Notes under the pieces: model-generated
Databases searched by the model: none
Seen by the model: only the letters and a program-made list of their open reading frames with translations
Told to the model about the DNA's origin: nothing
Assembly (NCBI GenBank): GCA_026874595.1
Contig: CM049319.1
Location: 57,608,917 to 57,672,916, forward strand
Source: Sipunculus nudus
Taxonomy: Eukaryota; Annelida; Sipuncula; Golfingiida; Sipunculidae
DNA: 64,000 bases
Direction of reading: 5' to 3'
Translations under genes and position numbers: made by a program
Shown: positions 47,401 to 59,400 of the stretch, in pieces
Numbering within the stretch: the stretch's first letter is position 1
How the letters are laid out: the number at the start of each line of letters is the position of its first letter

Positions 47401-50400
47401 TGACCATGACTTTTGACCTTGTGACCCCCAAATCAATCAAGTTCTTCCCCTATTTGCAGCTCAGCAATATGTGCAAGATGGAAGGTTTGGGGTGAAAAGT
47501 TTGGCTTAAAATACATCCACAATCTTTCTAAATAAATGAGTACTGTGACCTTGACCTTTGACCTCATGACAACAAAACTAAACAGAATCTCTACCTATTG
47601 GCAGGTTAGCAATATCCTGAAGATGGAAGGTTTGGGAAGAAAAGTTTGGCTTCAAATGCATATGCATTGTTTTTAAGAAGTTGGTCCTATGACTTTGACC
47701 TTTGGCCTTGTGACCCCAAAATCAAAAGGGTTCTTACATTATTGGTGGGTCATATATTAGTCAAAACTGAAACCAATATGTTAATCCAAATTGGAGTTAT
47801 CATCCAGAAACAAAAATGTAAACAGAGGGGCCCCTGTGACTGTGACCATGACCTTGTGACCCCTAAATCAATCAGGTTCTTCCCTAATTGGCAGCTCAGC
47901 TATATGTGAAAGATGGAAGGTTTGGGATGAAAAGTTTTGCTTAAAATGCATCCACAATCTGTCTAAATTAGTGGGTACTATGACCTTGACCTTTGACCTC
48001 ATGACCCCAAAACTGAACAGAATCTTCCCCTATTGGCAAGTTAGCAAAATCATGAAGATTGAAGGTTTGGGATGAAAAGTTTGGCTTTAAATGCATATGC
48101 ATTCTTTTTAAACAAAGGAGTCCTGTGACCTTGACCTTTGACCGTTGGACCCTAAAATCGACACGGTTCTTCAGAACACTTCTTCAGCGGTGGTGAGTCA
48201 GATATAAGTTAAGTTTGAAAAAATATGTCAAACTAAACTGGGGTTATCATCTGGAAAATAATTTGTGAAGTTGAAAAATGTTCGTTAAAATAACAAAAAA
48301 TACAGGTGACGCCACCACTTTTGGGTTACTGATAAAACTAGTCGTGGTCAATATTCAGGGCAAGATTCATGACAATCCATGCATTAATTATCAAGATATT
48401 GGAGGTTTTGTATTATATTTTTTATTATTCTGGGGGGTACCTTCAAGCCCCATAGCTCGGAGGATATAGGTCACAGTGACCTAATTTCAGGTTTCCAAGG
48501 AGATTTTTTATAGACCTCCTTGGATGTTCACTTAGAAGTATCTAGGACAAGCAGTTACAATTTGTGCCCTGCTAACAGACAGCTTGACGACCGGACGGCC
48601 GGTTGGATGACGGACAAAGTGCCATTCCTTCACCTTAGTTGTCTTACAAGCAGCTGAACTAAAAATTGAAAAAATTTAAAAAATCCAGGAGGTGCCACTA
48701 GTCTGCAAAAAATGATGTAACACCCAATGATCAATATCCATGCAAAGAATCATGGTGATCAATGCATTAGTTGTTCAGATACTTGAGCTTTTGTATCAAA
48801 TTTTCTTTTATTTTTCGGGGGTACTTCGGAGCCCCATAGCTTGAAGAATATGGGTAACAGAGACCTAATAATAGGTTTTCAAGGAGACTTTTCATGGACC
48901 AATCTGGATGTAAAATTAGAAGATTCCAGGTCCAGTGGTTACCATTTGTGCCCTGTTAACAGATGACAGCATCTTTTGAGGTCTCAAAAATAGAGAAAAA
49001 AAATCGTAAAAAATAAAAAAATATATAAGTGACACCACAAGTCTGCAGAAACTGATGAAACACTCCATGAGCAATATCCATGCAAAGAATCATGGTGATC
49101 AATGCATTAGTTGTTCAGATATTTGAGCTTAAAGAATATGGATAACAGAGACCTTATTCCAGGTTTCCAAGGAGATTTTCATGGACCTCTCTGGATACAT
49201 GTAAAGTAAGAAGATTCAAGGTCCAGAGTTTACCATTTGTGCCTTGTTAAAGGACAGACAGCCGGATGGCCAGAAGGCCAGACTGACGATGGACAAAGAG
49301 TGATGGCTATATATATAATTAAATTCAGGTGAGAAACTGTATTGGTCAATATATATAATGAGTTTCATGAATATCCATCGATTTATGATAAGGCATTATA
49401 ATGCCACCAAAGTCTGGTGACCTCTGACCTCATCAAATATGCATGGATTTTGCTGGGAATTGAACTGATGCGAGATATTAAAATGGTTAATATTTTTTTT
49501 TCAAGTTTCACCAAAGTCCATCATATTCCTGATAAGTTTTCACAATGACACCAAAAAGTAGCCGTGTGACCTCTGACCTCATTAAACATGCATGGATTTT
49601 GCCTGTAATTGAAACCTGGGTGATTTAATCTATTGGTAAGTTATTATTAAGAAAATTCATCACAGCCTAGTAGGTTTTTTTATGGTGACACTATAAGGTT
49701 AATTGACAGACAGACCATGGGTACACCATAATACATCCATGACAAGATGTGCATAAAAAATGGGAAAAAATACATTAAAATCAGAGATGTTTACAGTGGA
49801 ACCTGTCTTGAAAGACCACCTATCTTATATGACCACCTGTCTGTTAAGACCGCCCTTGAGTAAACCAAAAGCATTCACACTGGTTAAAACTGACCTGTCT
49901 GATAAGACCACCTGGGAATTAAGACCAACTTTGGCCAGTCCCATGTGTGGTCCCAAAACACAGGTTTCACTGTATATAAATTTCTCCTGTTGTAGACATA
50001 ACTATTATTAATATTAAAATGAGAATGTAACACAAAACTAACATACTACAGAAATCAGACCAATCACTGTGTATAAATTTTAGACCATTAGAAATAGAAC
50101 ATGCTAAAACATTTTAAGTGGGGGTAAGAAATGATCTTTATATTTATCAAATTATTTACTTTTTGCATAAGGGTAAGAATACATAGCTAGTTAAGGTTTA
50201 TAAGCAAAAAGTTAAAAATTAATACAATTTCATGTAGACATCAAAATGTAAACAAAAGTCAATTTAAACTTATTCTGCTGATAGTACACTTGGATGTAAA
50301 GGAAAAATTAACACCTACATACATTCTCTAATATAAAATCTGCAAAATGCAACTTTCACTGAGTATCTTGCTGGGTCTGAGAACCTCGTGTATGTAATGC

Positions 50401-53400
50401 AACTTGCGTAGGTTGTTGCTGAGGTGAAGAACCTCCAGTATATAACATACCTTGAGTAGGTAGTTGCTGAGGCTGAGAACCTCCAGTGTATAACATACCC
50501 TGAGTAGAATGTTGTTGAGGCTAAGGCCAAAAAAAATAAAAGGTATGGTTCTCAGGCAATGCCTGCGTCAATTTTAACCCCCCGCGTCAAAAATTTTTTT
50601 TGGATTTTTTTTTATGTTGTGCTTTTACCTGTTTAGCAAAAAAAATTGTTATTTTCATGCTTTTCCATGATCATATGATATTTTATCAAAACATTCAAAA
50701 CATTTTTTGGCCTAAGAACCTTCAGTATATAACATACCTTGATTAGGTTGTTGTTGAGGCTAAAAACCTCCAGTATATAAAAATGTATACCTTGAGTTGG
50801 TTGTTATTGAGCCTGAAAACCTCCAGTATAAAACACCCTGAGCAGATTATTGTTGATGCTAAGAACCTACAGTATATAACATACCTTGAGTTAGATGTTG
50901 AGGCTGAACACCTCCACTATATAACATACCTTGAGTTAGATGTTGAGGCTGAACACCTCCACTATATAACATACCTTGAGTTAGATGTTGAGGCTGAACA
51001 CCTCCACTATATAACATACCTTGAGTAGGTTGTTGCTGAGAACCTCCAGTATATAACATACCCTGAGCAGGTTGTTGCTGAGAACCTCCAGTATATAACA
51101 TACCCTGAGCAGGTTGTTGCTGAGGCTGAGAACCTCCAGTATATAACATACCCTGAGCAGGTTGTTGCTGAGAACCTCCAGTATATAACATACCCTGAGC
51201 AGGTTGTTGCTGAGAACCTCCAGTATATAACATACCCTGAGCAGGTTGTTGCTGAGAACCTCCAGTATATAACATACCCTGAGCAGGTTGTTGCTGAGAA
51301 CCTCCAGTATATAACATACCCTGAGCAGGTTGTAGCTGAGGCTGAGAACCTCCAGTATATAACATACCCTGAGCAGTTTGTTGCTGAGGCTGAGGACCTC
51401 CAGTATATAACATACCCTGAGCAGGTTGTTGCTGAGGCTGAGAACCTCCAGTATATAACATACCCTGAGCAGGTTGTTGCTGAGGCTGAGGACCTCCAGT
51501 ATATAACATACCCTGAGCAGGTTGTTGCTGAGGCTGAGAAGCTCCAGTATATAACATACCCTGAGCAGGTTGTTGCTGAGGCTGAGAACCTCCAGTGTAT
51601 AACATACCCTGAGCAGGTTGTTGCTGAGGCTGAGAAGCTCCAGTATATAACATACCCTGAGCAGGTTGTTGCTGAGGCTGAGAACCTCCAGTATATAACA
51701 TACCCTGAGCAGGTTGTTGCTGAGGCTGAGAACCTCCAGTATATAACATACCCTGAGCAGGTTGTTGCTGAGGCTGAGAAGCTCCAGTATATAACATACC
51801 CTGAGCAGGTTGTTGCTGAGGCTGAGAACCTCCAGTGTATAACATACCCTGAGTAGGTTGTTGCTGAGGCTGAGAAGCTCCAGTATATAACATACCTTGA
51901 GTTAGTTGTTGAGGCTGAGAACCTCCAGTATATAACATACCTTGAGTAGATTGTTGCTGAGGCTGAGGACCTCCAGTTTCTGGAGATTCTGGATATCATC
52001 TGGTATCTTCTGGAGCTGGTTGGTGCTCAGATTCAGCTCAACCATATTCACCCACGTCCCAACATCTGGAATATAATAATTTTTATACTAAAAATAAAAG
52101 TTTTAATTCATTTGACAATACAGCTTCTCTTTTCCTTCTGAAAACTAATAGGTGTCAGGTGTAAGAAAAGAAATTATACATATAAAAATTCTTCTTCTTT
52201 TTTTTTAACTGAAAGAAAAATGGTGTATAACCATCTGTTCTTTTGATTTTACTTTTCCTCTTTAAATTATAAAACAAATATATCCAAGATCATATGTATA
52301 CTTCAAACAAGGTTAAAATTTATCACATGAAATAAACACAGATATGGATTTTCCATGAAACTGTGCAACTGCCAAAATATTAAAATATTAGGTTTAGATA
52401 GGTTGACCTTTTCCACTACGCTAGAGACATCTATTGGTGGCTATTGACACTTATAGTAAACAGGCAATGCTGACTGAAATGACCAAAACCAAGCAGTAGA
52501 CAATTACATGTAGTGCTCATGCTCTTTGGAAGGGTCTATTATACATGATATGTTAAAATATCATACCTAATGGAAGTGAAGTCAGCTGGTTGTCTCTCAT
52601 GTTGAGCTTTGTCAAGTATTTGGCTCGTGAAAAGATTCCGAACGGGATCTTGTTGATTTCATTGTGCTCCATGTTTATGGTCTATAAAGATACAGAAAGA
52701 AATCAATGATATATTTTATTTTGTGCCAACACATATCTCTACATCTGGCTTTCTGCTAGAAAAAATTTACTATGAAGGACTACGAAAGAGTGATAACATG
52801 CTGTGTCAATCAACAAAGTTAGTCATTAAACAAATTTCTATTGAGATGACCACAAGCTAATTCTTGTGGGAAGTTTAAGTGATAAACAAGGGTACTGCTA
52901 ACAGAAGCATCCCCTTGCACAGGATCATAATTAGACTGAGTGTATTATACAGTGTGAAAATCAGAAGGACAGTTCTGTGACCCTGTGACCTCATAAAAGA
53001 TATAGTTCATCACCTGATGGTTGGGGAGTTTTTTGTGAAAGATGAAAGGTTTTGCTCGAGTGGGTTGGCTTAAAATGTGTCCACAAGCTTTTTTAAGACG
53101 GGTCCTGTGGCCATGACCTTGGACCCAATGACCTAAACTCAATAGAATTCTTCATCTGTGGATTCATGAGCCATATGTGAAAGATGAAAGGTTATGGTAA
53201 AATGGCTGAACTTAAAATGAGCCAATTCTGTGGACAGATGGACTGATGGAAAGACGCATGAATGGAGGCTTACTATGTCCACTCCTGCAAATTTGTAGAG
53301 AAGGGATTATCACCATGGATTTGTTTACTAGCAAATGTTGAAATCATCATTTAAACATCTTATCTTAAACTTCTGATGAGTCCCCTCTTTTGGTTTTCAT

Positions 53401-56400
53401 GTTGTTTTGAGTCAAGGAAGGTTTGAGAAGTAGTTAGGCCAACAGTTTTATATATACTTGAAAATAACATTTATTTACCACCATCTGAAGCAATTTTGTG
53501 GGGGGGGGGGGGGGATTCTGTGTCAGTGGGGGTATCCATAAGATATCTGAAAACACCTGTCACACTAAGGTCTGGGGTGTGATCATCATAAAGTGGTTCA
53601 ATTTTGGTGTAAATCCTAAAGCAAATGACTCAAGGATGGGCATTTTATGTGTTTGATCGTTTACCAAAAATCTGAACAACAAACCAAAATTTGTTTGTAA
53701 AAAGATTCCAAGCAAATGTAGAGAGATAACCAGGGGGTAAGTAACACAATTTTTTTATGACCAATAAGCAATGATGTTCATGTATTTTACATGACACATT
53801 GATGAAGTTGATGGAAAACATCACAAAAAAGATGTTGTCATGGTCTAATATAGATTATCTCCATTTATTCATTTTTGTCATTATCTGATAAGTTCCAGTA
53901 TTTAGCATTCATAGTGAATCCTGGGAAATTGGTTTTGAAATGAATCATTTGAAAAGTCTGTCTCCTGAGCTCTTCCAATAACTGAAGCTCTACTGTATTA
54001 TAGAACACTGATTAAATCTGCCAGTAAACAATGTTACCTGTACAGATAAGAACTGTGACGGTCCTCCCAGCGGATATGACGTGAATCTATTCCGGGAGAG
54101 AGTTATACTCTGTAATTTTGTCAGACTGGATAGCAAACCCTCCTGAAAATAAAAACACCCATATCACTGCGCTATCTATACCACACAATGCAAGACAAGG
54201 TATACTTTCATATACTATAAGAGAATTAACAATTACAATGTGTTACCTGCTTACCTCAAAGATTAAAAATAAAAAATACAATTCAGTGATCAAAATGATA
54301 ACTTCCTAATTTTTCTCGCCATTAATTGCATTAAGCCAACAGACTGCACAAGTCACAACTGATAATTTATATCAAACAAACAACAGAAAAAGAATGTCTC
54401 CTTTTCAATTTGCATCTCTTAAAGATAAGGAAAGTGTTACAGTTATGCGTGTAAGTTCATTCAAAATGAAAAGGTTCAGAACTGTTAAGTTGTGAAATTA
54501 TCTTGGTCCTACTCATTACAACAGCAGGAATGTTGTTTAACTCACAGGTAATTGTGTGATATTGTTTCCTTCTATGTTGAACTCGTCCATATTAACACAG
54601 TTACTGAGTGACTTAGGGTTACAGGTCAGCTGATTATATCTGAAAAGAAAAACAAATATTGATTAAAAGGGGTGCAAGCTCCTTAAATTGCATGCACTTT
54701 TACCTCAATTTGGTTGGAAGAAAAAGACTTAATTGATCATTTCACTGTTCATGACAAAAGTTATCAAGACATTACATTGGTTAATATTTCTCCTTAGTTT
54801 CATCAAAATTTATCATTTATCAAAATTTATCATTTACCTGGTAAGTTATACTGGAACAACACTAAGTAGCCTCTTGATCTCTGACCTCGTAAAATATGCA
54901 TGGATTTTGACAAAAATCAAACTTGTCTAGATCATCTATTATAAGGGCGAGTTTCATGAAAATCCATCAAAGCCCTAGTGAGTTATGCCTGCGACACAAA
55001 ATGCTGACGGACAGACAAACCTGACTGGCAGTCGATTAAAAATGTATATTTTCAGCAAAAATTGTATCCCCCAATTTCGTCTGGGGATATAATAATTCTT
55101 ACCTAAGCCCCAGCCTAGTGAGTGAGGTCAGGTTACCAATGGAGTCTGGGATGTCAATCAGTTCATTATGAGCTAAGTCCAAGGAGCTCAATTGTACACA
55201 TTGGCCAATTTCTGTGGGAAACAAGGAAGAAACATTTCATGTGGTGTCCAAGTTCTCTATAAGTAAAAGAATGATATGATAGTATCTAAAGCTGTAACTA
55301 TACAGATACAATCCATGATACAACACAAATTAAACAGAGAAGCCATAATATGCCCTAGCCTTGGAATACCCCTCTAAAATAGGCCCCCTTCTTCTGAAGC
55401 ATATATTGACCCTTTACCAAGAAAAGGCCACTAAGGTCAAGGTCACAAGTTTTCAAACATGTCCTGAATCTTGCTGGAAGCCAACTGTGTGTCAAATTTG
55501 AAGAAAAAAGATGCGGTACTTCAAAAATTTATGGGGTTAACAAAAATCCTGAGACACCAGTTCTGACCGACTGACTGAAAGTGAAGTCGGCGCTCCAGCC
55601 AGTCACAGGTCTCCCGAAAATCTGGCCAGCACTGCATCCATCAGCAAACAACAAAGTTTGACAGGTTGAGTCAGTTTTAATTGATCTGTGATTATTTAAT
55701 ACGCAAATAGAAGAAACATATCGAGTTGAAGATAGATGATTTTTGTATGCCATTTTTTATCTTTACATGATTTTGTAGAAGAATTCTTTCTTCAATAACA
55801 TGTGGTCTTAAGACACCAGCTCTTGACTGTTTGATTCTTGGCCCTGTGCGAGAAAGGTGTTAGACCAAACAAGAGCGGGTGTCACATGCTTAAAATTGGG
55901 ACTGGATATACAAAGTGATATCATGGTCTGATATCATTGGTCTGATTACAATTCTTTGCTCCATGCCCACCCTGGTGGTCATGTCCAGAGAACCTTGCCG
56001 TACAAAGCAGCTGTAAAAAAAAAAATGGGGACATGGGACAACTTCAATGTATAGCTGCTGCCTGAGAAGTGTATTGATTATTGATCCACAAATATACCGA
56101 GTAGATCCTTTTCAAGATCTACTGACATCAAGTTTCCACATGAGTCAGGACATGAAGTCCCTCCTTGTCAGATTAGACATGAGAGGAACCCTCGAGAAAT
56201 TTCCTGAAAAAAGTTGTGATCCTGCTGGTTTCAGCTATTATATATGCAAGAATACAAGTGAATGAGGTAAAATTTCCTGGAAATTCCTGAAAGGGAAATG
56301 CCTAAAATTTCTCATGCTTGAAGATGTATTTTACATACTAAGCCTAATACCTGTTTACTATGCATATATGCTTTACACAACATTCACATTAACCATTCAA

Positions 56401-59400
56401 CTGTTTGGACACTTATCTATTAATGGTAGGAATCAGTTGTAAAATCATATTCTATGATTGAAAGATGAAACAAGACTGATGATGAATTATTTTTCAATTA
56501 TATTATGTACCTTCTATATTATCATGAAAGCTGCTGTGTAGAATTATACCCAAATTATGGACACAGAAAATTCAGTCTGACTTGTACATCCTGCCAAAAG
56601 GTAAAGATAATGGCAAGGTTGTTGACACTTATTCATCCACAAGGTTAAGTTTTCATGTTTCTCCCTGTTTTTTTATATGTCTGACAGGAAAAGAATATTT
56701 TACATAAAAAGAATATGACTTTTTGGATATGCATACATAATCGTGTTAACTGATTACACAAAATGCAATCAATTTGATCAATTATGAAATATATACAGAA
56801 CAATTACCAATATAATCATTTAACTGTGAAACCACTAGTATCTGTACTTACCTACAGGTAAATGTTCTAGGTGATTATGTGACACATCAAATGTGACCAA
56901 GTTGACTAGTTTCCCGATCCCTGTTGGGAGCTCTCTGATTTTGTTTTCTCGTAAACTAAGCATTGTCAAGTGCTGAAAAACCACATATATTTATTATCCT
57001 CTGAATTCCACTGATGACAATCACTACTGATTAAATGAAAATAACCAGTAAAGACAATCAAGAAAATCTTACTGCTTTTTTACAACTGACCTCAAAATCT
57101 ACTACGGTTCATTAAAAAATCCAATTATGAGAACCAAACTAATTCATTCTGTTTATAACTAATCATTAAAGGAGCAATATGAATATCAAGCCTTATCCTG
57201 GTCACAGTTCTATAAAGAGCTACATCAAGATGTAGAAAGTGACAAAGTCATGTGTTGTAGTCAACCACAGTGCCATCTGGAGGCTGAATGTAAAATTACT
57301 AATAACTGACAACACAGTTGTGGAACGTGTTACCATAAGTGCAAATCAGCTCAGCATATGCAACACTTGTTGCCTATACCAGGAGGACATGCTTTCATCC
57401 CCGTTCGCGTGTTTGTGTGTGTTTGTTCACAACATAACTCATGCAATCATAAACGCAATCATGTGAAAGTTTCAAGGCATTTCAGGGATGGGCCAATGAA
57501 GAAATTGTTAGCTTTTTGGTTGGATTTGGTACATGATCCGGATTCAGGAACATCATTGAGGAATTTATAGTCATTAATGCATGAATGTTCGTGGAAATAT
57601 GGGTCAAATAACTGAAAGCAAACACGGTTTTGGAGCATCTCTCAATAGGGACCCACATGTACTAGAATTATTATAAGTTGGATCCAGCTTTCTGCATGTT
57701 TTCACATATTTTACACATTACATGTAACGAAGTTACATTCAAAGGAATCTGTACATAACTCTAGGTACAGCTTTTCTTAAGAAACTGTCTAAAGTCATAT
57801 CACAGAAAATGTGGATAATTTGAAATGATTTCCAATGCAAATTTATGATTCAGTACCACACTTTACTATCACAGTGTACTTTTTTTTCATTCATTCATAT
57901 CAATTTCCAAATATGGAATTTGTTAATATTGTCTCTATCTCCACTCAATTTGTGAACACCCTGTTTATTCAGCCTCATGTATTTTATGGTTGTCTCACAG
58001 CAGTTTCAAATTATACTCACCGCTAAATTACTAATTTCCTCTCCTACCACTTTGATTCTATTGAACCTAAGGAAAAGTGTTGTCAGTGATGTCAGTTGGT
58101 AAACTACATCTGGAATCTGAAAGAATCAATATGAAAAGTAATAAACAAATAATAATAATAACATATAATAAATGCTCCATTCGTTTCCATTTGAGACTGA
58201 TCATGTTTTTTTCTTTACTTGTTAAGCCATAAAGCAAAAATAAATTAGATAACTAGAATCATCCAAATGTCAGCTGGCTTTTTATCTTTGACCTTTAACT
58301 TTTTAAGAGACAATTAAGGTAATATATCAATAAGCTTGGAAAAAATTGTCTCTATGGTAACAGAATGTTCAGGGGATAGGGAAATTAAAAACAGAGATAT
58401 TAAAAGAAGTGACAGAATGGATGTTCTTATGAAAATTATAAAATTATGCTTGCAAATCAAGCAATGATTATGGATTTGTTTTCTGAATAAGTCAAACACA
58501 TGATATCTTAAATAGGCAAATTCAACACATGTCCATGCTTGAAGCATGGATGATACCAGACCAGGGATCAATTTAAATTCAATTCAATTCCATTCAAGCA
58601 ACATTTATGAAACAAATTACAATTTAATGTGCTGAGCAAAAAAATATTAATTCCAATGCAGTTCAGTTAATTTATTAACAATTTAACTCAATATACAATG
58701 ATAAGGTTCACTGAAGAATGTGAAATGCAAAATACAGCAAAGAGTTTAATGAGCATTATATCTGTTCACCATGCTTATTGTAGCACCCTTTATACACATT
58801 TGATTTTAGTTTTTGTTAAATTTTGTTGTTCAAATATTGAAAATGTACTGACCAAAGCAAATAAACCAAGTAACCATTTCATAATTGATCAGCAATTGCT
58901 TTCATCTTACATAATGCAACATGATTTAGCAAGTATCTGCCAACAACAATTTCAGTATTGTACAACCCTTTTAACTAGGCTTTGTGACCAGTCTGACTAC
59001 ATTCTTGTCCACTTACCTCACTCAGTTTGTTGTGCCGTAAGTCCAGCACTAAAATGTGCTTGAGATTTGCCAATGTGTCTGGCAGACTTGTGAGTGAGTT
59101 TTCACTTAGAGCCAGAGTTTTCAAACCTGTCAAGAATCCAATCTCTGGTGGTAGCGATACCAGCTTGTTGCCGTACAGATAAAACTCTACCAGCTGACTC
59201 AACTGTGAATAAAATATTACTATTAGGCCAAAAAAGAAAAGGTTTGATTCTATAGAGTTCATTAATAAACAAATCATTTTACCTCAAAAGCTGGACAAGG
59301 ACAGGATATTCATAATTGACAGAGATTATGAGACATCTGTTACATTTATAATATCAATCTCTGATTTACAGGTAATGTAAAATATATTTTATTATTCATT

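Noticed and set aside
50859-51938. Minus-strand open frame of 359 codons with a Gln/Pro-rich repeat ([16 protein letters not shown]), and an overlapping 330-codon frame
   Set aside because: Both run over the donor minisatellite. Unit lengths of 42, 45 and 48 bp keep several frames open without selection, neither is the SHOC2 frame, and they lie in an intron. The frame-keeping indels are explained by slippage in CTCAGC and CAA repeats.
50859-51940. Variable extension of SHOC2 by in-frame 16-residue units through use of distal donors
   Set aside because: The first unit after the true donor contains TAA in the SHOC2 frame at 51904-51902, so all longer forms would terminate early.
58698-59063. 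121-codon plus-strand open frame
   Set aside because: It covers SHOC2 intron 4 and overlaps exon 4 in antisense; no domain recognised.
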